Source: Clostridium gelidum
GTDB lineage: Bacteria > Bacillota > Clostridia > Clostridiales > Clostridiaceae
Length of the DNA stretch: 64,000 nt
NCBI RefSeq assembly: GCF_019977655.1
Contig: NZ_AP024849.1
Coordinates: 436,001 to 500,000 of the forward strand
Direction: 5' to 3'
Both the position numbers and the translations under genes were made by a program. Numbering within the stretch: position 1 is the stretch's first letter; each line of letters opens with the position of its first letter. Positions 18,549-27,472 of the stretch are shown one piece after another. Under the pieces are notes generated by a model. It made no database searches. It worked only from the letters and a program-made list of their open reading frames with translations, and was not told the DNA's origin.

Positions 18549-20174
18549 ATGGCTAAGATGTTAAAATTCGGAGAAGATGCAAGAAGATCTATGCAAATAG
18601 GTGTAGATAAATTAGCAGATACAGTTAAGATTACTTTAGGACCTAAAGGTAGAAATGTTGTATTAGATAAAAAATTTGGTTCACCATTAATAACAAATGA
18701 TGGAGTTTCAATTGCAAGAGAGATAGAGTTAGAGGATCCATTTGAAAATATGGGAGCTCAATTAGTTAAAGAAGTTGCAACAAAAACTAATGATGTGGCT
18801 GGAGATGGAACTACAACTGCAACACTACTAGCACAAGCTATAATTAGAGAAGGATTAAAGAATGTTACAGCTGGAGCTAATCCGATCTTAATTAGAACAG
18901 GTATTAAAATGGCTGTAGATAAAGCTGTAGAAGAAATTCAAAAGATTTCTAAGCAAGTAGAAGGTAAAGAAGATATAGCTAGAGTTGCAGCAATTTCAGC
19001 TTCTGATGAAGAAGTTGGTAAGTTGATAGCAGATGCTATGGAGAAGGTTGGAAATGAAGGTGTTATTACTATAGAAGAATCTAAATCAATGGGAACAGAA
19101 TTAGATGTAGTTGAAGGAATGCAATTTGATAGAGGATATGTATCGCCTTATATGGCTACAGATACTGAAAAAATGGAAGCTAATTTAGATAATCCATATA
19201 TATTAATAACAGACAAGAAGATTACAAGTATTCAAGAAATTTTACCTATACTTGAGCAAATAGTTCAAGCAGGCAAGAAATTATTAATTATTGCTGAAGA
19301 CATCGAAGGTGAAGCAATGGCAACACTCGTAGTTAATAAACTAAGAGGAACATTTACGTGTGTAGCTGTAAAGGCTCCAGGGTTTGGCGATAGAAGAAAA
19401 GAAATGTTACAAGATATAGCTATATTAACTGGTGGAACTGTTATAGCTGAAGAATTAGGAAGAGATTTAAAAGAAGTTACTGTTGATATGTTAGGTACAG
19501 CTGATAGTATTAAAGTAAGTAAAGAAAATACAGTTATAGTTAATGGTAAAGGTGATTCTACTTCTATAAAAGAAAGAATTAACCAAATAAAAGCTCAAAT
19601 TGAAGAAACAACTTCAGAATTTGATACAGAAAAGTTACAAGAAAGATTAGCTAAATTAGCTGGTGGAGTTGCAGTAATCAAAGTTGGTGCAGCAACTGAA
19701 ACTGAACTTAAAGAAAAGAAACTTAGAATTGAAGATGCTTTAGCTGCAACAAAAGCTGCTGTTGAAGAAGGAATAGTAGCTGGTGGTGGAACTGCTTATA
19801 TCAATGTAATGAATGAAGTTGCTAAGTTAACTTCAGATGTTCCTGATACACAAGTTGGTATAAATATAATAGTTAAAGCATTAGAAGAACCAGTAAGACA
19901 AATAGCAACTAATGCAGGAGTTGAAGCATCAGTAATAATCGAAAAAGTTAAAAGTAGCGAACCAGGAATAGGATATGATGCATTACATGGAACATATATA
20001 AACATGTTAAAGGGCGGAATAGTAGATCCAACTAAGGTCACTAGATCAGCACTTCAAAATGCAGCATCAGTAGCCTCAACATTTTTAACAACAGAAGTTG
20101 CAGTAGTTGATATTCCATCAAAAGAACAAGCAATGCCAGGTGGGGCAGGCATGGGAATGGATGGAATGTACTAA
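18549..20174 (+). CDS. groEL: Chaperonin GroEL
   Basis: 541 residues. The ATP-binding GDGTTT sequence is in VAGDGTTTATLLAQAI (about 84-99), and the protein ends in the usual Gly-Met tail (GGAGMGMDGMY). It folds client proteins with GroES in the cytoplasm. Expression is expected to follow HrcA/CIRCE control with groES. A clear terminator follows at 20211. Confidence 0.98.
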   Translation: MAKMLKFGEDARRSMQIGVDKLADTVKITLGPKGRNVVLDKKFGSPLITNDGVSIAREIELEDPFENMGAQLVKEVATKTNDVAGDGTTTATLLAQAIIREGLKNVTAGANPILIRTGIKMAVDKAVEEIQKISKQVEGKEDIARVAAISASDEEVGKLIADAMEKVGNEGVITIEESKSMGTELDVVEGMQFDRGYVSPYMATDTEKMEANLDNPYILITDKKITSIQEILPILEQIVQAGKKLLIIAEDIEGEAMATLVVNKLRGTFTCVAVKAPGFGDRRKEMLQDIAILTGGTVIAEELGRDLKEVTVDMLGTADSIKVSKENTVIVNGKGDSTSIKERINQIKAQIEETTSEFDTEKLQERLAKLAGGVAVIKVGAATETELKEKKLRIEDALAATKAAVEEGIVAGGGTAYINVMNEVAKLTSDVPDTQVGINIIVKALEEPVRQIATNAGVEASVIIEKVKSSEPGIGYDALHGTYINMLKGGIVDPTKVTRSALQNAASVASTFLTTEVAVVDIPSKEQAMPGGAGMGMDGMY

Positions 20175-20210
20175 GATAATTTATAAATAAAGAAATATTC
20201 TAATAATTAA

Positions 20211-20245
20211 AAGGGTAAGCATTTACTATAAGTGCTTACCCTTAT
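20211..20245 (+). terminator. Terminator of groESL
   Basis: AAGGGTAAGCA pairs with TGCTTACCCTT across an 11-nt loop; the following stretch is T-rich but broken (TTATTCTATTTT). Confidence 0.75.
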
Positions 20246-20428
20246 TCTATTTTCAAATATAGATATTCTAATATTAAGCTATATAGGATATCTATATAAT
20301 ATTAGTATAAATATCATTGAGATAATATCTCTAATCAAAAATTACTAGAAATTATGTTAATAGTGTGTATAAGAAATCATGGAATAGACATAATTTAGAT
20401 AATAAAAAAGATGTGAGGTGGATTATTA

Positions 20429-20920
20429 ATGAAAAATTATTATAATATTAAGATTATAAAAGTGATAATTAAAAAAGAAAAAATTAGAAACGCTTGTAGA
20501 AAAGTAATTCTTAATAAACGTAGAAAGAGTAAGGGATTTACTTTAATTGAAATAATAGCAGTAATAGCAATTATAGGAATTTTGTCAGCTGCAATTTTAC
20601 CTAATGTAAATGGATATATAAAAGAAGCTAAAAAGGTTAAGGTTGTGGATCAATGTAGAAAAGTTGTAATGGCAGCTGAATCATATAAATTAAAAAACAA
20701 TTTGTTAGAAGAAGTTAAAACAGTCTCATACATGAAAGCTACAGCTGGATTGAGTAAGTATTTAGATAAAAATAGCTTGAAGAACTTACCGGAGGATACT
20801 ACGTTAAGTGAATGTCGTGCTATTGTTAATGGTGGAGAATTTGATATAGAAGGGGATAATGACATGCTAAAAACGGAAACAATAACGAATACAACTTCAT
20901 TATCTCAGAAAAATGAATGA
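20429..20920 (+). CDS. Type IV pilin-like protein, long leader
   Basis: 163 residues. A prepilin peptidase site KG/FTLIEI lies at residues 35-41, followed by a hydrophobic helix (IIAVIAIIGILSAAILP). The leader before the cleavage site is about 35 residues, strongly basic and longer than the usual 6-25. GTGAGGTGG supports ATG 20429. The globular part is short with a Cys pair and no recognised fold. It is a single gene: no pilus assembly ATPase, platform protein or peptidase is nearby, so it would need machinery from another locus. Confidence 0.75.
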   Translation: MKNYYNIKIIKVIIKKEKIRNACRKVILNKRRKSKGFTLIEIIAVIAIIGILSAAILPNVNGYIKEAKKVKVVDQCRKVVMAAESYKLKNNLLEEVKTVSYMKATAGLSKYLDKNSLKNLPEDTTLSECRAIVNGGEFDIEGDNDMLKTETITNTTSLSQKNE

Positions 20921-20982
20921 AAGATATGTATGATGTAAGCATAGATAACAATACTGAAATTGCAATTTTAATTTCAAATTTA

Positions 20983-21011
20983 TTGACTTTACATTATACA
21001 TACATTATAAT
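20983..21011 (+). promoter_or_regulatory. Promoter of the guaB riboswitch transcript
   Basis: TTGACT (20983-20988), 17-bp spacer, TATAAT (21006-21011). Transcription would begin about 25 bp before the aptamer. Confidence 0.8.
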
Positions 21012-21041
21012 AGTTTTAATTCAAAACATAGCACATTTAAA

Positions 21042-21180
21042 AACTCGTATATACCTTGAATATGGCAAGGAGTATCTAGCGGAAGCCGTAAATTTCCGAC
21101 TATGAGTGATATTGGTATAGGCTAAATATAGATTTTTATTAGCATATTAACATCACTTAGAAGGTTAATGTGCTTTTTTT
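21042..21180 (+). promoter_or_regulatory. Guanine-type purine riboswitch with terminator
   Basis: The aptamer spans 21042-21108: P1 ACTCGTA/TATGAGT, P2 CCTTG-AATATGG-CAAGG, J2/3 AGTATCTAGC, P3 GGAA/TTCC around GCCGTAAAT, then GACTATG. The C in GACTATG is the specificity base that pairs with guanine. J2/3 differs from the usual AGUUUCUACC at two positions. A terminator follows (GCATATTAAC 21142-21151 with GTTAATGTGC 21164-21173, then T7). Its loop, ATCACT, can pair with AGTGAT from the P1 3' side, giving the switch. It should turn guaB off when guanine is abundant. Confidence 0.9.
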
Positions 21181-21268
21181 ATACATAAAAATAGATTAAA
21201 ATATGCAACTTTAAAGTCATAAAATAGAAAAAATGAAATAAATAATTCAAATCTAAGGGGGATTTATA

Positions 21269-22726
21269 ATGGCAAAAATAATTAAAACTGCGTACACTTT
21301 TGATGATGTATTACTAGTACCTAATAAATCAGATATATTACCAAGAGAAGTAAGTACAAAAACATACTTAACTAAAACAATAAAGTTAAATATTCCTTTA
21401 ATAAGTGCTGGAATGGATACAGTAACTGAATCAAAGATGGCTATTGCGATTGCAAGAGAAGGCGGAATTGGGATTATACATAAAAATATGGATATTGAGG
21501 AACAAGCAAAAGAAGTTGATAGAGTTAAGAGACAGGAAAATGGAGTTATTACGGATCCTATATTCTTATCACAAGATCATCTTATTCAAGATGCAGAAAA
21601 CTTAATGTCACGATATAGAATATCAGGAGTTCCAATCACAACTGAAGATGGAAAATTAATTGGAATAATAACTAACAGAGATATAATCTTTGAAACAGAT
21701 TTTCAAAGAAAGATTTCAGAAGTAATGACAAAAGATAATTTAATAACTTCATCAGAAAATACTACAGTAGAAGAAGCTAAAGAAATCTTAAAGAAACATA
21801 AAGTTGAAAAATTACCACTAGTTGATAAGGACGGATATTTAAAAGGCTTAATCACAATGAAAGATATTGAAAAAGTAAGAAAGTTCCCAAATGCTGCAAA
21901 GGATGATAAAGGTAGATTGTTATGTGGAGCAGCAGTAGGTGTTACTGGAAACATGATGGAAAGAGTTGAAGCACTAGTTAAAGCTCAAGTTGATGTTATC
22001 ACTCTTGATACAGCACATGGACATTCAAAAGGTGTTATAGATGCAGTTTCGCAAATTAAAAAAGCATATCCTGATCTTCAAGTTATAGCTGGAAATATTG
22101 CTACAGCTGAAGCTACAGAAGATTTAATAAAAGCTGGAGCAGATTGTATTAAAGTTGGTATTGGACCAGGATCAATTTGTACTACTAGGGTAGTTGCCGG
22201 AGTTGGAGTTCCTCAATTAACAGCTGTTATGGATTGTGCGGAAATAGGTAGAAAATATGGCATTCCTGTAATTGCAGATGGTGGACTAAAATATTCAGGA
22301 GACATAGTAAAAGCATTAGCAGCGGGAGCATCTGTTGCAATGATGGGATCATTACTTGCAGGCTGTGAAGAAGCACCAGGGGCAATGGAAATATATCAAG
22401 GAAGAAGTTATAAAGTTTATAGAGGGATGGGATCTTTAGCTGCTATGGAATGTGGATCTAAGGATAGATATTTCCAAGAAGGTAATAAAAAATTAGTTCC
22501 AGAAGGCGTTGAAGGAAGAATTGCTTATAAGGGATATGTTGCTGATACTATCTTCCAATTAATAGGGGGAATTAAATCAGGACTTGGATATTTAGGATCA
22601 AAGAACTTTGACATTTTATATGAAACAGCTAATTTTGTAGTTCAAACATCGGCTGGATTTAGAGAAAGTCATCCACATGACATTAATATCACTAAAGAAG
22701 CTCCTAATTATAGTGTAGGACAATAG
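21269..22726 (+). CDS. guaB: IMP dehydrogenase
   Basis: 485 residues. It oxidises IMP to XMP with NAD+, the committed step to GMP. The catalytic cysteine is C304 in GPGSICTTR; two CBS domains (about 95-210) are inserted in the barrel, with SRYRISGVPIT and HKVEKLPLVDKDG as their cores; ADGGLKYSGD is the phosphate-binding loop. A strong GGGGG ribosome site precedes ATG 21269. It is controlled by the purine riboswitch just upstream. guaA, the next step of the pathway, follows after 214 bp. Confidence 0.98.
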   Translation: MAKIIKTAYTFDDVLLVPNKSDILPREVSTKTYLTKTIKLNIPLISAGMDTVTESKMAIAIAREGGIGIIHKNMDIEEQAKEVDRVKRQENGVITDPIFLSQDHLIQDAENLMSRYRISGVPITTEDGKLIGIITNRDIIFETDFQRKISEVMTKDNLITSSENTTVEEAKEILKKHKVEKLPLVDKDGYLKGLITMKDIEKVRKFPNAAKDDKGRLLCGAAVGVTGNMMERVEALVKAQVDVITLDTAHGHSKGVIDAVSQIKKAYPDLQVIAGNIATAEATEDLIKAGADCIKVGIGPGSICTTRVVAGVGVPQLTAVMDCAEIGRKYGIPVIADGGLKYSGDIVKALAAGASVAMMGSLLAGCEEAPGAMEIYQGRSYKVYRGMGSLAAMECGSKDRYFQEGNKKLVPEGVEGRIAYKGYVADTIFQLIGGIKSGLGYLGSKNFDILYETANFVVQTSAGFRESHPHDINITKEAPNYSVGQ

Positions 22727-22940
22727 TTGTTAATTATTGATTAACCTAAATAATTACTGTTTAAATAATGCACAATGTACAATTTTAATTTCTATGCGCG
22801 TGGTTTAAACCCGCCGTCTTTAGATGATATAAGCTTTTAACCTTTAACAAAGTACATAAATATAAAAAATTGTATTTTGTATTGATAAATTAAGGTATTT
22901 AGTTAATAATACAAGTAGAATAATTTTTTAGGAGGAAAGC
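22727..22940. other. guaB-guaA intergenic region
   Basis: Contains AATGCACAATGTACAATT (22767-22784), a member of a short dispersed motif also seen at 15191, 30880 and 39079, and the palindrome GGTTTAAACC next to a GC-rich patch (CCCGCCGTC). No purine aptamer or clear terminator is seen, so guaA may be read from guaB or from an unseen promoter. Confidence 0.4.
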
Positions 22941-24482
22941 ATGAAAAAAGAATTAATTTTAGTTATTGATTTCGGCGGACAATATAATCAATTAATTGCT
23001 AGAAGAGTTAGAGAATGCAATGTGTATTGTGAAGTTCATACATATACCTTAAGTGTTGATAAAATAAAAGAAATGAATCCAAAGGGAATAATATTTACAG
23101 GTGGCCCAAATAGTGTATATGGCGAAGATTCTCCTTTATGTGATAAAACATTATTTGAAACTGGAATTCCTATACTTGGGATATGTTACGGTTCACAATT
23201 AATGTCACATGTTCTTGGAGGAAAAGTTTCAACAGCTCCTGTAAGTGAATATGGGAAGACAAAAGTTGATGTTAACATAGAATCAAAGATTTTTAACGGT
23301 GTATCACCATCTACAATCTGTTGGATGAGTCATACAGATTACATAGAAAAAGCACCAGAAGGCTTTAAAATAGTTGCAAACACTCCAGCATGTCCAGTTG
23401 CAGGTATGGAATGTGAAGAAAAGAATTTATATGCAGTTCAATTCCATCCAGAAGTAATGCATACACAAGAAGGAACAAAGATGCTTTCAAACTTTGTATA
23501 TGATGTTTGTGGATGTTCTGGAGATTGGAAAATGGACTCATTTGTTGAAAAGACAATTGAAGAAATACGTGAAAAAGTTGGAAATGGTAAAGTGTTATGT
23601 GCATTATCAGGCGGAGTTGATTCTTCTGTTGCAGCAGTATTGCTTTCGAAAGCTATTGGAAATCAATTAACATGTGTATTCGTTGATCACGGTTTACTTC
23701 GTAAAAATGAAGGAGATGAAGTTGAAGAAGTATTTGGACCTAATGGACAATACAATTTAAACTTTATTCGTGTAAATGCACAAGAAAGATTTTATGAAAA
23801 ATTAGCTGGAATAGAAGAACCCGAACAAAAGAGAAAAATAATTGGTGAAGAATTCATCAGAGTATTTGAAGAAGAAGCTAAGAAAATAGGATCAGTTGAT
23901 TTCTTAGTACAAGGAACTATTTATCCAGATGTAATTGAAAGTGGTCTTGGTAAATCTGCAGTTATAAAATCACATCATAATGTTGGAGGACTTCCAGATT
24001 GTGTAGATTTTAAAGAAATAATAGAACCATTAAGATTATTATTTAAAGATGAAGTACGTAGAGCAGGTTTAGAACTTGATATACCTGAAAATTTAGTTTA
24101 TAGACAACCGTTCCCAGGACCAGGTCTTGGAATACGTATAATAGGTGAAGTAACAGCTGAAAAAGTTAAAATCGTTCAAGATGCTGACTATATTTATAGA
24201 GAAGAAATTGTAAAAGCAGGGATTGATAGAGAAATAGGTCAATATTTTGCAGGACTTACTAATATGCGCTCAGTAGGTGTAATGGGAGATGAAAGAACTT
24301 ATGATTATGCAATAGCACTTCGTGCAGTAACTACAAGTGATTTCATGACAGCTGAATCAGCTGAACTTCCTTGGGAATTACTTGGAAAAGTAACAACTAG
24401 AATTATAAATGAAGTAAAAGGGGTTAACCGTGTAATGTATGATTGTACAGGAAAACCACCAGCAACTATAGAGTTTGAATAA
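22941..24482 (+). CDS. guaA: GMP synthase (glutamine-hydrolysing)
   Basis: 513 residues. The N-terminal glutaminase has the nucleophile C82 (GICYGSQ) with H169 and E171 (FHPEV). The ATP pyrophosphatase domain carries the P-loop SGGVDSS at 223-229, and the C-terminal dimer domain holds RQPFPGPGLGIRI. It converts XMP, ATP and glutamine to GMP. AGGAGG precedes ATG 22941. It works directly after GuaB in the pathway. A terminator follows at 24542. Confidence 0.98.
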   Translation: MKKELILVIDFGGQYNQLIARRVRECNVYCEVHTYTLSVDKIKEMNPKGIIFTGGPNSVYGEDSPLCDKTLFETGIPILGICYGSQLMSHVLGGKVSTAPVSEYGKTKVDVNIESKIFNGVSPSTICWMSHTDYIEKAPEGFKIVANTPACPVAGMECEEKNLYAVQFHPEVMHTQEGTKMLSNFVYDVCGCSGDWKMDSFVEKTIEEIREKVGNGKVLCALSGGVDSSVAAVLLSKAIGNQLTCVFVDHGLLRKNEGDEVEEVFGPNGQYNLNFIRVNAQERFYEKLAGIEEPEQKRKIIGEEFIRVFEEEAKKIGSVDFLVQGTIYPDVIESGLGKSAVIKSHHNVGGLPDCVDFKEIIEPLRLLFKDEVRRAGLELDIPENLVYRQPFPGPGLGIRIIGEVTAEKVKIVQDADYIYREEIVKAGIDREIGQYFAGLTNMRSVGVMGDERTYDYAIALRAVTTSDFMTAESAELPWELLGKVTTRIINEVKGVNRVMYDCTGKPPATIEFE

Positions 24483-24541
24483 AGGTAGATACTGATTTTA
24501 GATAATTTATAAAGATTAAAATTAAATATAAGTATGATTTA

Positions 24542-24590
24542 AGTAGTTACGTTTTATATATAAAATATATTATATCGTAGCTACTTTTTC
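24542..24590 (+). terminator. Terminator after guaA
   Basis: AGTAGTTACG pairs with CGTAGCTACT (one G-T) across a 24-nt AT-rich loop that can itself fold (TTTTATATATAAAA), then five T. Confidence 0.8.
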
Positions 24591-24879
24591 GCTTGTTTTA
24601 AGACATTTTTAGAATGGTAAGTAGGGAATATTTAATAACCATTAACAGGTATTGTGAGTGGTAGTGATTTTTCAATAAAACAAGGAAAAAATTAAAATTA
24701 ATGTCCATTACCTCAATAGTTTCCATACATATGTGCACTTGTATATTTTTCACTATGATTAATAACAAATATAATAAATTAGCATAATATAATATTAAGA
24801 CTTGTTAAAACTTCTAAAGTTTTATTTGAAAATATTTTTAATTGAATAAATTATAATCAATTAACAAGGAGAGAAGAAT
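24591..24879. other. Intergenic region, nothing recognised
   Basis: Between the guaA terminator and the Gly-repeat protein gene. No ORF with a ribosome site, no riboswitch core and no strong promoter was seen on either strand. Confidence 0.4.
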
Positions 24880-25197
24880 ATGGGAAACAGAAATGATGAA
24901 AGGGAATGCAGAAATAATGATGTAGATGAACTTGAAACCAGTGATGGAAGAAATCTATCAAGTGATGAAATAAATGATTGCCATCATAGAAATCGTGATC
25001 GTTTTGCTGATGTTCTAGCAGATGCTTACAATGAAGGTTATAAGCAAGGCTATTGTGATGGATTTAAAGATGGTCGTGAAAAAGGGCGAGTTGAAGGATT
25101 TCAAGAAGGGTGTAAAGCTGGACAGGAATTGGCGAAACAAGAAGTTTTATGCTTTATAAAAAGAAATAGATGTTGCTGCAGACGAAATTGCTGTTAA
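24880..25197 (+). CDS. Small protein with GxxxG repeats and Cys-rich tail
   Basis: 105 residues, not assigned to a characterised family. The N-terminal half is acidic/basic and hydrophilic. Residues about 53-85 form a run of Gly every fourth residue (EGYKQGYCDGFKDGREKGR, then EGFQEGCKAG), a pattern like the deca-GX3 motif of Yae1-type proteins. The end is CCCRRNCC, five Cys in eight residues. AGGAGAG precedes ATG 24880, and the gene has its own terminator. Cys and Gly content could suit a metal-binding or spore-coat-like role, but this is only a guess. Confidence 0.7.
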   Translation: MGNRNDERECRNNDVDELETSDGRNLSSDEINDCHHRNRDRFADVLADAYNEGYKQGYCDGFKDGREKGRVEGFQEGCKAGQELAKQEVLCFIKRNRCCCRRNCC

Positions 25198-25228
25198 ACA
25201 AAAAATTGTTATATAAAAATAAATAGCG

Positions 25229-25273
25229 CTATTAAAAAGAGGAATTGTATAAATATTTCTCTTTTTTTAATAG
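25229..25273 (+). terminator. Terminator-like hairpin
   Basis: CTATTAAAAAGAGGAA pairs with TTCTCTTTTTTTAATAG with a small bulge. The T run is inside the 3' arm, as in several terminators here. Confidence 0.65.
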
Positions 25274-25411
25274 TGGAAATATAGAAAATAGAATTATTAT
25301 TTATATTTATGCAAATAATAAAAAATACAAACATAAGTTAAGATTGCTATAAATTGTGATATAATTAGAAAAGAAAAACATTTTTAATTGTATATGGAGG
25401 TAGAATAGAAA

Positions 25412-26761
25412 ATGAATAAAGGGATATCATTAGATTTATCAAAAGTTGCACCTTATTTAGCTATGACTGAAATTGATTATATGGAGGATATGGTTAAAAG
25501 TGCTCATGATAAGTTACATAACGGAACAGGAGCAGGAAATGACTTTTTAGGTTGGATTGACTTACCAGTAAATTATGACAAAGATGAATTTACAAGAATT
25601 AAAAAATCAGCAGAAAAGATTAAAGCAGATTCAGAAATCCTAATAGTTATTGGAATAGGTGGATCATATCTTGGTGCGAGAGCAGCAATTGAAATGCTAA
25701 CAAATAATTTTCATAATGCACTAGATAATGATAAAAGAAAGGCTCCTAAAATATTTTATGTAGGTAATAATATTAGCTCTACATATATGACTGAACTTTT
25801 ACAAGCAATAGATGGAAAAGACATAAGTTTAAATATAATTTCAAAATCAGGTACTACTACAGAACCTGCAATAGCATTTAGAATTTTAAGAACATATTTA
25901 GAAAAGAAATATGGCGCAGAGGAAGCTAGAAAAAGAATTTATGCAACAACAGATAAAGCTAAGGGTGCTTTAAAGACATTAGCTGATGCAGAAGGATATG
26001 AAAGCTTTGCAGTTCCAGATGATATCGGAGGAAGATTCTCAGTATTAACAGCAGTTGGGTTATTACCAATAGCTGCAGCAGGAATCGATATCGATGAAAT
26101 GATGAAGGGTGCTGCAGATGCAAGAGAAGTTTATTCAAAGCCATCTCTTAAAGATAATGAAGCTTATCAATATGCAGCAGTTAGAAATGCTTTATATAAT
26201 AAAGGAAAAGTAATTGAAGTATTAGTAAACTATGAACCATCACTTCATTTCTTTAATGAATGGTGGAAGCAATTATTTGGAGAATCAGAAGGAAAAGACA
26301 ATAAAGGATTGTTTCCAGCAGCAGTTGATTTTACAACTGATCTTCATTCAATGGGACAATATATTCAAGAAGGAAGAAGAACTCTTTTTGAAACAGTTAT
26401 AAATGTACAAAAAGCAAAATATGAAATCAATATAGAAGCAGCTGAAAATGATATGGATGGTTTAAACTTCTTAGCTGGAAAGAGTATGGATTTTGTTAAT
26501 AAGAAAGCAGCTCAAGGAACTTTATTAGCTCATAATGATGGAGGAGTTCCAAACGTTGTATTAAATGTACCGGAACTTTCACCATATTACTTTGGATATA
26601 TGGTTTACTTCTTTGAAAAGGCTTGTGGAATAAGTGGATATATTTTAGGTGTAAATCCGTTTGATCAACCAGGAGTTGAAGCATATAAGAAAAACATGTT
26701 TGCTCTACTTGGAAAGCCAGGATATGAAGATATTAAAGCAGAACTAGAAAAGAGACTTTAA
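25412..26761 (+). CDS. pgi: Glucose-6-phosphate isomerase
   Basis: 449 residues, typical of the short bacterial form. It interconverts glucose-6-phosphate and fructose-6-phosphate in glycolysis. Family motifs: IGIGGSYLGARA near 80-91, SKSGTTTEPA (phosphate loop), GGRFSVLTAVGLLP and the active-site segment LFGESEGKDNKG, with DLHSMGQYIQEG after it. TATGGAGG lies upstream of ATG 25412. A UPF0178 gene follows after only 5 bases and is probably co-transcribed. Confidence 0.97.
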   Translation: MNKGISLDLSKVAPYLAMTEIDYMEDMVKSAHDKLHNGTGAGNDFLGWIDLPVNYDKDEFTRIKKSAEKIKADSEILIVIGIGGSYLGARAAIEMLTNNFHNALDNDKRKAPKIFYVGNNISSTYMTELLQAIDGKDISLNIISKSGTTTEPAIAFRILRTYLEKKYGAEEARKRIYATTDKAKGALKTLADAEGYESFAVPDDIGGRFSVLTAVGLLPIAAAGIDIDEMMKGAADAREVYSKPSLKDNEAYQYAAVRNALYNKGKVIEVLVNYEPSLHFFNEWWKQLFGESEGKDNKGLFPAAVDFTTDLHSMGQYIQEGRRTLFETVINVQKAKYEINIEAAENDMDGLNFLAGKSMDFVNKKAAQGTLLAHNDGGVPNVVLNVPELSPYYFGYMVYFFEKACGISGYILGVNPFDQPGVEAYKKNMFALLGKPGYEDIKAELEKRL

Positions 26762-26766
26762 TTTAA

Positions 26767-27198
26767 ATGAAAATTATAATTGATGGAGATGCCTGTCCAG
26801 GCATCTCCATTATTGAAAAAATAGCAAGGAACCATGAAATTCCAATGATAATTTATTGTGATATTCATCATTTTATCCAAAGCGAATATGCACAAGTTAA
26901 AGTTGTTGATAGCGGATTCCAAAGTGTAGATATGTATGTGATGAATGAAACTAAAGAGGGTGATATAATTGTTTCTCAGGATTATGGTGTAGCTGCAATA
27001 TGTTTATCTAAAAAAGCAAAGGTGATAAATCCTAAAGGTTTTATTTATGATGAAAAGAATATTGATAGATTATTAGAAGAAAGGCATCTTTCACAAAAAA
27101 TCAGAAGAGGTGGCGGAAAAACTTCAAATGCTAAAAAAAGAACAGAAGAAGACAATTTAAGGTTAGAAAAAAATTTAATAAAACTTGTAAAAAGTTAA
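26767..27198 (+). CDS. UPF0178 (YaiI/YqxD) family protein
   Basis: 143 residues matching the UPF0178/DUF188 family. It starts with the typical IIIDGDACPG and contains GDIIVSQDYGVAAICL and the basic RRGGGKTSNAKKRT near the end. The family has a PIN/NYN-like nuclease fold with Asp residues in the right places, but its substrate is unproven. It begins 5 bases after the pgi stop with no separate ribosome site, which suggests translational coupling. Confidence 0.9.
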   Translation: MKIIIDGDACPGISIIEKIARNHEIPMIIYCDIHHFIQSEYAQVKVVDSGFQSVDMYVMNETKEGDIIVSQDYGVAAICLSKKAKVINPKGFIYDEKNIDRLLEERHLSQKIRRGGGKTSNAKKRTEEDNLRLEKNLIKLVKS

Positions 27199-27244
27199 TC
27201 GTAGACATATGAAAAAATAAAATTATGTTTTATATATTATATTT

Positions 27245-27279
27245 AGAAGCTTAATGAAAATTATAGGCTTCTTTTTTTG
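27245..27279 (+). terminator. Terminator after pgi-UPF0178
   Basis: AGAAGC pairs with GCTTCT around a 16-nt loop that can extend the stem by TTA/TAG, followed by seven T. Confidence 0.7.
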
Positions 27280-27472
27280 AGGAAATTTTAATCTAAAAGA
27301 CAAAAAAGTGAAATGTTATTTTGAATAACTACTCCATCTATGAGTTTGCATAAAGAAATATGATATAATTAAAATAAAAATTGACTGAAGTTATTTACAA
27401 ATATTGGTATAAATGTATAATATAATAATAGGGACTTGCTTGAGAACAATGATGAAAGGGGGTATGGATTTC

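Noticed and set aside
20917..21105. 62-codon frame after the pilin-like gene
   Set aside because: It runs over the guaB promoter and into the riboswitch aptamer; no ribosome site of its own and no coding character.
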